Shown here one piece after another: positions 39,855-49,131 of a stretch of 64,000 nucleotides of DNA; the first letter of the stretch is position 1, and every line of letters begins with the position of its first letter. The position numbers were made by a program, and so were the translations under genes. The DNA is taken from positions 558,001 through 622,000 of the forward strand of contig NC_009881.1 of the NCBI RefSeq assembly GCF_000018205.1, read 5' to 3'. A model generated the notes under the pieces. That model made no database searches, was not told the DNA's origin, and saw nothing but the letters and a program-made list of their open reading frames with translations. The stretch is from Rickettsia akari str. Hartford. GTDB taxonomy: Bacteria > Pseudomonadota > Alphaproteobacteria > Rickettsiales > Rickettsiaceae.

Positions 39855-41537
39855 ATGTCATCATTCAACATCAAAAATCATAAAAATGATCTGCTATTTG
39901 TACCGCTAGGAGGATCCAATGAAATAGGTATGAATCTTAATCTTTACCATTATAAAGGTAAATGGTTAATGATTGATTGCGGTAGCGGTTTTGCCGATGA
40001 TTACTTACCTGGTGTTGATATGATAATTGCCGATAGTCGCTTTATAGAGAAATATAAAAAAGATATAGTAGGTCTGATTTTAACTCATGCTCACGAGGAT
40101 CATTTAGGCGGTGTACAATATTTATGGAGTAGCCTTAAATGTCCTATTTATACTACTACTTTCACAGCAAATTTTTTAAAAATTCGTTTAAATGAATATG
40201 ATTTTGCTAAAAATATAAAAATTCATGAAGTGAAATCTGGTAGTAAAATAAGTCTAGATCCTTTTTCCTTAGAGATGGTGCCACTGACTCACTCGGCTCC
40301 TGAAATGCAAGCAATTATGATCCGTACGGATGCAGGTAATATTTTACATACGGGAGATTGGAAATTTGATAATGATCCTGTACTTGGTCAAAAAGCCGAT
40401 GAGGAGCTTCTGAAGTCTTATGGAGATGAAGGTGTTCTTGCACTTGTTTGTGATTCAACTAACGTGTTTAATAAAGGAAGCTCAGGGTCTGAGGGAGATG
40501 TTAGAAAAAGTTTAGTAGATATCATAGCCGGATGCCCTCAAATGGTAGTAGTTTCAACCTTTGCATCTAATTTAGCACGGCTTGATACAATAATTCATGC
40601 TGCAGGACTGGCCGGTAGAAAAGTAGTCTTAACCGGTAGAAGTTTGCATCGTATGATGCTTGCAGCTCAAGAAAGCGGCTATTTCAAAGATATTGCTCCT
40701 CTAATTAGTGAACGTGATGTTAGTAGATTTAGCAGAGAAGAATTATTAGTCATTGCTACCGGTTGTCAAGGTGAGCCTATGGCAGCAACTGCAAAACTGG
40801 CTAGTAATTCTCACCCGTCAATAAGACTTGCTCCTAAGGATACGATGATTTTTTCTTCAAAAATTATTCCTGGTAATGAAAAGAAAATATTCAGACTATT
40901 TAATATATTTGTTAAAGCTGGTGTAGAAGTGATTACTGAACGTGACCATTTTGTGCATGTTTCAGGACATCCATCGATTGACGAGCTGCACAAAATGTAT
41001 TCTCTAATTAGACCAAATATTTGTATACCTGTTCACGGCGAGCCTATACATATTCATGAACATGTTAAGCTTGCTAAGAAAAATGGTATAAAACAGGCAG
41101 TAGAGGTTGAAAATGGTAGTGTAGTATTGCTTGAACCTAATAATGCAACAGTAATTTCAAAAGTTGAAAATGGTTATTTAGCTGTAGATGGTAATTATTT
41201 ACTCCCTGTAGAATCTCCGATTTTCAAAGCTAGAAGACGTATGTGTGAGTCGGGTATCGTTGTAGCATCAGTAGTAATTAATAAAAAAGGGATGCTTGCT
41301 GCAAACCCAATTCTGTCTATGCCTGGTCTGCTTGATCCAAAAGAGGATATGGCGTTGGTTAATCTCATTAAAAACGATATTCAAGAACTTGTTACCATTC
41401 AAAATAAACAGACTAAAAAAGCATTGTCGGATGAACAAGTAATCGAAGCAATAAAAAGAACAATTCGTAAAACCTTAAAACAAGAAATTAATAAGTCACC
41501 CGTTATAATAGTAAACCTTGAGAAAACTGTGGAGTAG
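39855..41537 (+). CDS. rnj: Ribonuclease J
   Basis: The 560-residue protein is a beta-lactamase-fold, zinc-dependent RNase. The metal motif is LILTHAHEDHLGG (about residues 73-85), then VPLTHSAPEMQAIMIRTDAG, LHTGDWKFD and the beta-CASP region ATGCQGEPMAATAKLAS, FSSKIIPGNEKK and VHVSGHPSIDELHKMY. RNase J processes and degrades RNA from the 5' end. The long C-terminal part is typical. It faces nadK on the opposite strand. Confidence 0.95.
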   Translation: MSSFNIKNHKNDLLFVPLGGSNEIGMNLNLYHYKGKWLMIDCGSGFADDYLPGVDMIIADSRFIEKYKKDIVGLILTHAHEDHLGGVQYLWSSLKCPIYTTTFTANFLKIRLNEYDFAKNIKIHEVKSGSKISLDPFSLEMVPLTHSAPEMQAIMIRTDAGNILHTGDWKFDNDPVLGQKADEELLKSYGDEGVLALVCDSTNVFNKGSSGSEGDVRKSLVDIIAGCPQMVVVSTFASNLARLDTIIHAAGLAGRKVVLTGRSLHRMMLAAQESGYFKDIAPLISERDVSRFSREELLVIATGCQGEPMAATAKLASNSHPSIRLAPKDTMIFSSKIIPGNEKKIFRLFNIFVKAGVEVITERDHFVHVSGHPSIDELHKMYSLIRPNICIPVHGEPIHIHEHVKLAKKNGIKQAVEVENGSVVLLEPNNATVISKVENGYLAVDGNYLLPVESPIFKARRRMCESGIVVASVVINKKGMLAANPILSMPGLLDPKEDMALVNLIKNDIQELVTIQNKQTKKALSDEQVIEAIKRTIRKTLKQEINKSPVIIVNLEKTVE

Positions 41538-41630
41538 TTAAATTGTGATTGTGAGTAAGTATTATTGTATGGTTCGAGAAGCCCGTTCTATGTCATTCCC
41601 ACATGGTGTTGTTGCGTGGATACCCTAGCC

Positions 41631-41747
41631 ATCATTGCGAGGAATGAAGCGATGCGGCAATCCAGGAAAATAATTAAAAAAATTCTGATTTACAGACTTT
41701 TTTACTGGATTGCTTCGTCGAATTACGATGTAATTCTTCTCGCAATG
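41631..41747. repeat. Palindromic repeat, type B
   Basis: It begins CATTGCGAGGAATGAAGCGA TGCGGCAATCCAG, has an AAAAAAATTCTGATTTAC centre and ends ACTGGATTGCTTCGTCGAAT TACGATGTAATTCTTCTCGC. It lies between RNase J and gpsA; apparent reading frames here are artefacts of the repeat. Confidence 0.8.
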
Positions 41748-41826
41748 GTAGAAAACTGGTCTACAAAGGCAACGCCACGTAGGAATGATACAAACATAAA
41801 CTTGCAAGCGACAAAGAAAAAATCAA

Positions 41827-42780
41827 ATGAATAAATTTAAAAATATTGCTGTTTATGGCGGAGGGAGTTTCGGTACTAGTCTTGCTGCTTTAGCAGCACA
41901 AAACTGTAGTAATGTTACTTTATTTTTACGTGACGAGGAAATAGCAAAAGAAATTTTACATAAAAAAACTAACATAAAATATTTAGGTGGTATTAAATTA
42001 CCTGCTCATTTACATGCTACTACAAACTTAAGTGTAATTAAGGATTTTGAGCTAATTATTATTGCAGTGCCGTCTTATGCTTTTGATGACTCAATAAAAT
42101 TATTAAAAACTCACGGCATTTCTGAAGATAATACTCTTCTAATCGCAACAAAAGGCTTTGCCCGTAATCCTACTGAACTATTTTCTGATAGATTAAAAAC
42201 TCTATTACCGCATAGCTCTACAGCGTTTTTTGCAGGTCCGAATTTAGCAAAAGAACTCGCTAAGAATTTACCGGCTTCGGCAAGTATTGCAAGTTTAGAT
42301 ATAGATATAGCAAATAAAATAGCCAATAACATAAGTTCAAAAATTTTTACTACTAATATGACAAGCGATATTGTAACATTACAGGTAGCAGGAGCGTTGA
42401 AAAATATTTTTGCTATTAAAAGTGGAATTGATTTAGCAAGTGAGCAGGGCGAGAATGCAAGGGCAACGCTTATAGTGGATGCCTTAAAAGAAATTATTAC
42501 TTTATCTAAGGTCTTTGGAGGTTTGCAAAAAAATTCTGATATTTTGCTAGAGGCAGGAGTAGTAGGCGATTTAGTGCTTACTTGTTACGCTTTAGGTTCA
42601 CGTAATACAAATTTTGGTTATGAGCTTGGAATTAGTAGTGATAAAAAGAAATTTTTACAGGAATATAAACAGCTAGTAGAGGGAAGAGAAGCATTAAAAT
42701 TAGTTTTAGATTTGATAAAGCAATATGATTTACATATGCCTATAATTTCAGAAGTGGCTAGCTATGTCATGCCTGCATAG
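41827..42780 (+). CDS. gpsA: Glycerol-3-phosphate dehydrogenase [NAD(P)+]
   Basis: GpsA makes sn-glycerol 3-phosphate from dihydroxyacetone phosphate for phospholipids. The 317-residue protein starts NIAVYGGGSFGTSLAALAAQ (Rossmann), has LIIIAVPSYAFDD, LIATKGFARNPTELF, FFAGPNLAKELAKNLPASAS, QVAGALKNIFAIKSGIDLAS (catalytic Lys) and a GALGSRNTNFG-like ALGSRNTNFGYELG. The length is normal. It is preceded by repeat B and followed by a short palindrome. Confidence 0.95.
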   Translation: MNKFKNIAVYGGGSFGTSLAALAAQNCSNVTLFLRDEEIAKEILHKKTNIKYLGGIKLPAHLHATTNLSVIKDFELIIIAVPSYAFDDSIKLLKTHGISEDNTLLIATKGFARNPTELFSDRLKTLLPHSSTAFFAGPNLAKELAKNLPASASIASLDIDIANKIANNISSKIFTTNMTSDIVTLQVAGALKNIFAIKSGIDLASEQGENARATLIVDALKEIITLSKVFGGLQKNSDILLEAGVVGDLVLTCYALGSRNTNFGYELGISSDKKKFLQEYKQLVEGREALKLVLDLIKQYDLHMPIISEVASYVMPA

Positions 42781-42817
42781 GTGTGGCGTTGTTGCATGGA
42801 ACGCAAAACCTACTTTA

Positions 42818-42845
42818 TGTCATTCCAGCCTACGCGGGAATGACA
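42818..42845. repeat. Short palindrome after gpsA
   Basis: TGTCATTCCAGCCTACGCGG then GAATGACA, an imperfect hairpin of the GCGGG-arm type, about 40 bases after the gpsA stop. It could act as a terminator. Confidence 0.5.
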
Positions 42846-42884
42846 TAAAATGATCCATGCAACAACGCTTCCTAGCAATGACGA

Positions 42885-43373
42885 TTGATTGTAGCTACAA
42901 TAATCTATTCATCTGTTCTCGCTCTAATTTTTCTTCTTTATCTGGTTTATTAAACATTCTTTATAAAAACTGTTTGGTTATATATACAAGTTCTATTTCG
43001 GGCTTTTATTCAGAATATTCAAGTATTACTACATGCTTGAAAGTAACCACTTTATCACTTTCTTTTTCTAAACTATATTTATCTTTTAAAATGTTATCAA
43101 ACTCTTCAAATTTATTTTTATCTATAGTTAAAATAACATCTTCTATTACATTAAAATCATTACATATTACTAAAGCTTTGGTAATAGTTTTTGTATTTAA
43201 TTCTATATAATAATTATATCCTTGCTAATAATTAGGTGCTTTATTGATGATTTTGTATTTTTTTTTGTTAGATCTATATTGGTAGTTTTATTTAATTCAA
43301 GACCAAGCGGCATAGGATTAGAGTAGGTATTTAAACCAAAAAATATAATTAATAATGGTAATAGATTTTGCAT
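42885..43373 (-). pseudogene. Exported protein gene of unknown function, broken
   Basis: ATG 43373 (minus) starts MQNLLPLLIIFFGLNTYSNP, a signal peptide, then LGLELNKTTNIDL. A frame break near 43215 leads to TKTITKALVICNDFNVIEDV and KFEEFDNILKDKYSLEKES, then TFKHVVILEYSE and two stops with remnants KPEIELVYITKQFL and NKPDKEEKLEREQMNRL. The pieces join into one secreted protein of about 155 residues. I do not recognise the family. A plus-strand frame here is its shadow. Confidence 0.6.
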
Positions 43374-43375
43374 AA

Positions 43376-43540
43376 ATATACTCGTTGAACTTGAAAAATT
43401 TGCTACGTCGTCTTTGTAAGTCCTAGGATGCTCAGGTATTCAGGTATTAAATATACGCTCCGCTCCTCGGCTTACAGACTCCTTGCTCTTTTCCAAGTTG
43501 AACTTCGTGTCTCAACTCTTCATTTCATAGGAGTATATAT
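43376..43540. repeat. Palindromic repeat, type D
   Basis: The ends mirror each other (ATATACTCGTTGAACTTG and CAACTCTTCATTTCATAGGA GTATA). The interior has CGCTCCGCTCCTCGGC and CAGACTCCTTGCTCTTTTCC. It starts three bases from the ATG of the broken secreted-protein gene. Confidence 0.7.
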
Positions 43541-43681
43541 AATATTAAACAACAAATCTTAAATACCATAATATTGATTATATTTCAATTAAAAGTTAAT
43601 AAGATAAAAATCTTTACAAAATTTAGTGAAAAAAAAATAAAACCTCATATATTATAAGTAATTATATCTTTAGCTCATTAC

Positions 43682-44611
43682 ATGATAATCTTTAGTATAG
43701 TTTTTTTTAAAACCGTTTCGGTATTATTAAGTGTAGTAATAGGATTTTTAGCAGGTAAATATTCAAATGTTGAAAGAGATAGTATCTCTTCGTTACTGTT
43801 CTATTTTATATCGCCTATAGTATTTTTTACGATACCTGCTAGTACAACCTTAACACTTTCTGCATTAAGCGTTACGGTCGTAACATTTATAATTGCAACA
43901 CTCTTATCGCTTTTTTCTTATTATTTTTTTGGTAAATTTTGGCAGGATCATACACGTAATATTATAGCTTTGTCTGCGGGTACGGCAAATGGTGGATATT
44001 TTATGTTGCCTATAGCTGCAGCACTTTTCGATGATTATACATTAAGTATTTATATGATGGCGGTGATAGGAGTTAATATTTATGAATGTTCCGTCGGCTT
44101 TTATATTTGTATGCGCAGTTTTGCTAATACCACCGATAGTATATTAAAAGTAGTAAAATTACCGATTTTAAACGCTTTTTTCTTTGGATGTTTATTTAGT
44201 TTTTGTGGTTTTACTTTACCGGATTTTTTAGATGATTTTATATATAATATGAAAGGTTCTTTTTCAATACTCGGTATGGTGATGGTGGGGCTTGCTCTTT
44301 CGTCTCTACAGAAATTTGAAGTTGATATAAAATTTACTCTTGCTACTTTTGCTGCTAAATTTCTATTCTATCCTTTGGGGGTAGGGTTATTTATCATGTT
44401 TGATCATTTTGTAACAAAATGGTATAACAATGATTACTATAATGCTCTAAAACTACTTTCTACGGCACCACTCGCAGCAAATACTATAGTTATAGCAAAT
44501 TTACAGAAATTTTATCCTGAGAAAGTTGCGGCTACCGTATTTTTATCTTTGCTTTTTGTAGTTATATATATGCCGACAATGGTCAGTATATTTTTAAGTG
44601 ACTTAAATTAA
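43682..44611 (+). CDS. AEC family transporter (auxin efflux carrier type)
   Basis: The 309-residue protein has about ten membrane helices in the two-half layout of AEC permeases. Family signs are FLAGKYSNVERDSISSLLFY and FISPIVFFTIPAS in the first half, ALSAGTANGGYFMLPIAAAL around the central Gly-rich break, and LGMVMVGLALSS and APLAANTIVIANLQKFYPEK in the second half. Substrates of bacterial members are small organic acids such as malate, but none can be assigned here. Start ATG 43682. An AT-rich gap with no gene lies upstream. Confidence 0.88.
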   Translation: MIIFSIVFFKTVSVLLSVVIGFLAGKYSNVERDSISSLLFYFISPIVFFTIPASTTLTLSALSVTVVTFIIATLLSLFSYYFFGKFWQDHTRNIIALSAGTANGGYFMLPIAAALFDDYTLSIYMMAVIGVNIYECSVGFYICMRSFANTTDSILKVVKLPILNAFFFGCLFSFCGFTLPDFLDDFIYNMKGSFSILGMVMVGLALSSLQKFEVDIKFTLATFAAKFLFYPLGVGLFIMFDHFVTKWYNNDYYNALKLLSTAPLAANTIVIANLQKFYPEKVAATVFLSLLFVVIYMPTMVSIFLSDLN

Positions 44612-44669
44612 TCACATGATGACAATGATTTTTTTAAATTTATTCTAAATTGGTATTAATTAGGTTCAT

Positions 44670-45542
44670 ATGAAAATTAATTCAATAAAAATTGGTCCAT
44701 ATATTAATTTATTACCTCTTCAATATATACCGAAACATAAAATTTCTTATGTGGAATTTGGTGATCCTAAAAATAAAAATATCATAGTATGTGCTCACGG
44801 CTTAACTAGAAATGCTCATGATTTTGATAAAATAGCGAAAGAGTTGAGTACAAATTATAGAGTAATTTCAATAAATTATCCCGGTCGTAGTGATAGTGAA
44901 AATTTTAAAAAATCTAATCATTATAACTATACGACTTATATTAAAGATACGTTATTTTTTTTAAAAAGGCTAAATATCAAAAATCCTATTTGGCTTGGTA
45001 CTTCAATGGGCGGTATTATAGGTATGGTACTTGCCAGTAAATATAAAAATATTTTTAAAGCCTTAATATTAAATGATATAGGGGCGTTTATTGATGCTGC
45101 TCCTTTAATGAAAATTGGAGGTTATGCTAAAAAAACGATACTCTTAGATGATTTGGCTAGTGCAAAAGAACATTTAAAACTGATTTATGCACAAATCGGT
45201 ATTAAAGATGAAGAAGATTGGGATTATTTAACAAAATATAGCGTAATTTCTACATTCGGCGGAAAATATAAAATGAATTATGATCCTGCTATAACACAAG
45301 GAATGAAAAATGCTAGTAACCAAGAAGATGTTAAACTATGGTCCGTATGGAATAAAATCAAATGTAGAATACTAGTAATTCATGGGATGAAATCTCAAAT
45401 TTTAACAAAATCTACTGTTAACAAGATGAAAGAAACAAAAATTTTTGATCTTTATGACGTAAAATATGCCGGTCATGCTCCTTCCCTAATGAATTTTGAA
45501 GAAATTAACTATATCAAATCTTGGTTAGAGAAGAAGTCTTAA
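44670..45542 (+). CDS. Alpha/beta hydrolase
   Basis: This 290-residue alpha/beta-fold hydrolase has the oxyanion segment IIVCAHGLTRNAHDFDKIA, the nucleophile elbow GTSMGGIIGM (Ser about residue 113), LNDIGAFIDAAP, ILVIHGMKSQIL and a C-terminal His in KYAGHAPSLMNFEE. It resembles lipase or esterase members of the family. Substrate is not predictable. It is 58 bases after the AEC transporter gene and may share its transcript. Confidence 0.88.
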   Translation: MKINSIKIGPYINLLPLQYIPKHKISYVEFGDPKNKNIIVCAHGLTRNAHDFDKIAKELSTNYRVISINYPGRSDSENFKKSNHYNYTTYIKDTLFFLKRLNIKNPIWLGTSMGGIIGMVLASKYKNIFKALILNDIGAFIDAAPLMKIGGYAKKTILLDDLASAKEHLKLIYAQIGIKDEEDWDYLTKYSVISTFGGKYKMNYDPAITQGMKNASNQEDVKLWSVWNKIKCRILVIHGMKSQILTKSTVNKMKETKIFDLYDVKYAGHAPSLMNFEEINYIKSWLEKKS

Positions 45543-45607
45543 GGTCATTTCTGCATGGATATTAAATCGTCATTGCGAGGAGCGAAGGGCTGTGTTGCAG
45601 GGCTCTT

Positions 45608-45728
45608 ATGTCATTCATGCACAAGCAGGAATCAAGAAACAAAAGATATTAAATACAACAAATTTTTGAAATTAAAAGCTCGATTTATCTTGCTTTATGC
45701 TGTATTCCAGCCCACGCCGGAATGACAC
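45608..45728. repeat. Palindromic repeat, type F
   Basis: It runs from TGTCATTCATGCACAAGCAG GAATC to CCAGCCCACGCCGGAATGAC and shares the interior TTTTTGAAATTAAAAGCTCG ATTTATC with the copy at 57046. It lies before trxB. Confidence 0.7.
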
Positions 45729-45762
45729 AGAGATCATTTAAATTAATTAACAAATAATAATT

Positions 45763-46695
45763 ATGAAAATTACTACTAAAGTACTAATAATAGGCTCAGG
45801 TCCTGCTGGTCTAAGTGCCGCTATTTATACGGCTAGAGCCGCTCTAAAACCAATATTAATTAATGGTATGCGGCCAGGTGGGCAGCTTACAATTACCACC
45901 AATGTTGAGAATTATCCAGGATTTGTGGAAACGGTGCAAGGACCTTGGCTTATGGAGCAGATGTCTATGCAGGCTCAAAATGTCGGTACAGAAATTATTA
46001 GTGATTATGTGGAAAAAGTGGATTTATCAAAGAGGCCTTTTAAAGTATTTACAGGATCAGGAAATGAATATGAAGCAGAAAGTATAATCATCTGTACTGG
46101 TGCGGAAGCAAAATGGCTTGGTATAGCTTCGGAGCAAGACTTTATGGGGTTTGGTGTTTCGGCATGTGCTACTTGCGATGGTTTCTTTTTTAAGAATCAA
46201 GAAATAGTTGTAGTAGGGGGAGGGAATAGTGCAGTAGAAGAAGCTTTATACTTAACCAATCATGCTAGCAAAGTTACTATAGTGCATAGGAGAGATAGTT
46301 TTAGAGCTGAGCAAATATTACAAGATCGATTATTTAAAAATCCTAAAATATCGGTAATTTGGGATCATGTAGTAGATGAGATTGTAGGTCGCAATAAGCC
46401 AAAATCTGTTACCGGAGTTAAAATTCAAAATGTCCACACCAAAGAGATTAGTTTATTGAATTGTAGCGGTGTATTTATAGCTATCGGGCATGTACCGAAT
46501 ACGGGGTTATTTACTGGACAAATTGCAATGGATGATGATAATTATATCATCACGGAATCAGGTACAACCAAAACTAATGTAGAAGGTGTTTTTGCTGCCG
46601 GTGACGTTCAGGATAAAATTTATAGACAAGCAGTAACTGCTGCAGGAACAGGCTGTATGGCAGCTCTTGAGGCTGAAAAATTTTTGAATAAATAA
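45763..46695 (+). CDS. trxB: Thioredoxin reductase
   Basis: TrxB reduces thioredoxin with NADPH. The 310-residue flavoprotein has the FAD-binding start VLIIGSGPAGLSAAIYTARA, the redox motif CATC (Cys 135 and 138) in VSACATCDGFFF, the NADP site VVVGGGNSAVEEALYL, HRRDSFRAEQI, and the FAD closing motif VFAAGDVQDKIYRQAVTAAG. The length and order are normal. Start ATG 45763. Confidence 0.97.
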   Translation: MKITTKVLIIGSGPAGLSAAIYTARAALKPILINGMRPGGQLTITTNVENYPGFVETVQGPWLMEQMSMQAQNVGTEIISDYVEKVDLSKRPFKVFTGSGNEYEAESIIICTGAEAKWLGIASEQDFMGFGVSACATCDGFFFKNQEIVVVGGGNSAVEEALYLTNHASKVTIVHRRDSFRAEQILQDRLFKNPKISVIWDHVVDEIVGRNKPKSVTGVKIQNVHTKEISLLNCSGVFIAIGHVPNTGLFTGQIAMDDDNYIITESGTTKTNVEGVFAAGDVQDKIYRQAVTAAGTGCMAALEAEKFLNK

Positions 46696-46808
46696 TACAT
46701 TTCCTAAAAAAAGACATAATCATATAATAATTTATTAATTTAAATTCTTGTATTGAAAATTATAGCAATATACTCTTTCTTTCTAATGTTCTAAAATAGA
46801 GATGGATT

Positions 46809-47336
46809 ATGCCTATACAACACGTAACTTCAGAGAAAAAATGGGAAATGTTTTTAAAAGCTATAGGAGCAGAGATAGGTGTTACAAAGATAACTGATAG
46901 TCAAGTCATTTTTAAAACAACTTCTAAAGACTTAGAACATTTTCGTACATTATTAGCATCTCCTGATGAATTAAAGAAGAATGTGATACATGCTTTATTT
47001 AATGATAATAAGGAGAACATATGAGAGTATGAACTATATAATGCGGATACTTATCACAGAGTATGGTTTGTATAAAATTTTAGAAACAATAAGATTAGAA
47101 GCTGAATTTAATAAAGAATTATTAACTGCTGAAATTCAACTCTCTTGTGGAAAGCCAATAAAACATAAAATGGACAAATCCAAACTTGAGATATTACAAG
47201 CCATTATAAGTGATGAAAATAAATTATCACAAATTTTAACAGATGAAACAACAACGGCTACAGATTATACCTATCCACCTACTGAATTTTCTAAAAAAAT
47301 ATCACAAATTATTTCTCACAAAGAAAAAATCGATTA
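46809..47336 (+). pseudogene. 5' part of a broken VWA-protein gene, or a small hypothetical gene
   Basis: One frame from ATG 46809 gives 70 residues (MPIQHVTSEKKWEMFLKAIG, then DLEHFRTLLASPDELKKNVI). A second frame from 46990 gives 115 residues with RILITEYGLYKILETIRLEA. Both are helical and fit one another only through a frame break. They lie directly before the von Willebrand factor A relic and could be its N-terminal region. No family is recognised. Alternatively the first frame is an intact small gene. Confidence 0.45.
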
Positions 47337-48378
47337 ACTTTTACTGTAAATAACGGTGCAACAATGCAAGCAGTTCAAGCTTATAAAGTTGACGGTACAT
47401 CACCTATTATCGCTTCTAATTTAGAAGGCGGATTTGTCTTTGATAAGAAGTATTTATTTCTAATATTTAGCGGTTTTGTCTGGCAGGAAGACGGTAAATT
47501 CCCAATTCTGTTTTCTTCTAAAGACCAAGAATATCTAAATACTAATAATAATCATGAAATTACTTTACTTTATTAATAGATATTAGCGGTAGTATGAAAT
47601 ATACTTTTAGTGATTATAAAAATAATATACAAAGGATACTAGCTAAGTGAGTTGAGATCCCTTAATGATCAATCTAGCATGGAATCTTCGTCTGATAAGG
47701 GCAAACTCTCTTGCAGATATTAAGAAGTATGTAGAAACGTTAAATGCTTATGGATATACAAGATTATATGGTACCATCAAAGATACTTTAGAATTATTGA
47801 AAGAAAAAATAAATATACATTCTACTATTATAGAATTTACTGATGGAAAAAACACAGGAGCTGACTGTAATACAACACAACAAGATGTTATAGATTCTGC
47901 AATTGCTGTAATACGCAATCCTCAATTTAATATGTATGCGGTAGGCTTTGGTAAAAACTACAATAAAGAATTTTTTGAAGAAATTGCAATGCGTGGATGA
48001 TTTACTCATATTAGTTTAATAGGTCCGAGCGGCATGAGACAGTTTGAGCAATATATTGATAATATTGAGCAAAATGTGGTTATTTGGAAAATATTGGGAG
48101 CACAATTACATTTTATAATACGAGTACAAGAAGGCGATGTTTTTATTTGAGATATAAGTAGATACCGATAAAGAAATTACGTTCTCTAAAGATAGTCAAC
48201 AATTCACTATTGGAGTAGAGGAGTTTGATACAAATATTGCCGGCGTAGTCAGAAGTTATTACGATGAAGTAGCTTAATATGCCGATTTGGGATGAACAAT
48301 CAATCGCCTTTAGTCGAATGTAAGATATAATGAAGTTGCCTTGGCGGACGAATTTATAAAGAGATATGAGAAGTTATA
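47337..48378 (+). pseudogene. von Willebrand factor A-domain protein, broken
   Basis: The frame at 47364-47576 (MQAVQAYKVDGTSPIIASNL) leads, after a frameshift, into LLIDISGSMKYTFSDYKNN, the metal-binding DxSxS motif. After a stop and frame change the 47665-48000 piece gives NAYGYTRLYGTIKDTLELLK, with the MIDAS Thr, and EFTDGKNTGADC, with the second Asp. Then a stop precedes FTHISLIGPSGMRQFEQYID and further frames to about 48378 (FTIGVEEFDTNIAGVVRSYY). At least four breaks occur. VWA domains mediate protein binding; the partner is unknown. Confidence 0.7.
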
Positions 48379-48834
48379 GAAAAAAAATAGCCATATCCAG
48401 TATGATTTAAAAGTACACAATATGTGGGTACCAAAGTATAGCAAGAGTGTATTAACGTGAAAGGTAGCGAAGAGAGATCTAGAGATTTATTTAGGAGTAT
48501 TTGTATGGAACATGAAGTACAGATAATTTCAGGCAAAGTAGCTTGTGATCATGTTCATATGTTTATCTAGTATAGACCGCAAATAACACCTAGCAAACTT
48601 GTGCAGTATTGAAAATGCAGTAGCTCAAGAATATTATTGCAAGAATTTACTTATTTGAGAAAGCAGTATTGGGGCAATCATTTTTGGGCTAGAGGTTATA
48701 TGGCAGTTAGTTTGGGTAATATTACTGATGAAATGATACAGCAGTATATTGATGAGCAAGAAGGTGCAACTATTAATGATGACCTATTTCTAATCGATTA
48801 CACTTCTATTTATAACATCTCAGCTTATAGCTGA
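48366..48834 (+). mobile_element. IS200/IS605-type TnpA (Y1 transposase) relic
   Basis: A TnpA-like order is visible through frame breaks: MRSYRK near 48366, HIQYDLKVHNMWVPKYSKSV, then RDLFRSICMEHEVQIISGKV, and the HUH-type active-site motif in ACDHVHMFI. A later frame (48637-48834) gives EFTYLRKQYWGNHFWARGYM and NITDEMIQQYIDEQEG, the typical IS200 C-terminal region. There are several stops and frameshifts. It abuts and overlaps the end of the VWA relic, suggesting an insertion at that end. Confidence 0.72.
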
Positions 48835-48835
48835 G
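48819..48835. repeat. Hairpin at the end of the IS200 relic
   Basis: CTCAGCT-TAT-AGCTGAG is a perfect 7-base-pair stem with a 3-base loop, overlapping the last codons of the transposase relic. IS200 elements have subterminal hairpins at their ends, so this could be the right-end hairpin, or a simple terminator. Confidence 0.4.
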
Positions 48836-48941
48836 AGTTGTTTAGTGATTATATTTCTCTTACTAGTATTACCGCATAATTTTAAGATTAGAAAAGTACT
48901 ATATGTCATTTCTGTACAGCATTGTTGTATAGCTCGAATCT

Positions 48942-49056
48942 TATGGCGAGGCGCGAAGCGACGTGGCAATCCAGAAAAATAAGTAAAAAAATTCTGTAAA
49001 TCAGAATTTTTTTACTGGATTGCTTCGTCGAAACTTGCAGTTTCTTCTCGCAATGA
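48942..49056. repeat. Palindromic repeat, type B
   Basis: It reads TGGCGAGGCGCGAAGCGACG TGGCAATCCAG, a TTCTGTAAATCAGAATTTTT centre, and ACTGGATTGCTTCGTCGAA to TCTCGCAATGATGG. It lies upstream of the aldehyde dehydrogenase gene. Confidence 0.8.
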
Positions 49057-49131
49057 TGGAGTGGTATCCACGTAGGTAACGCTTGTATTCGCTTGCAATG
49101 ACGATTTTAGTATCAACACAATAATACCAAT

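Noticed and set aside
41565-41834. An 89-residue plus-strand ORF before gpsA
   Set aside because: It is read through the type B palindrome; the same false peptide pattern (IARNEAMRQSRK) appears at the other copies.
42857-43210. A 117-residue plus-strand ORF
   Set aside because: Shadow of the broken minus-strand secreted-protein gene, Ser/Leu-rich and without homologous features.
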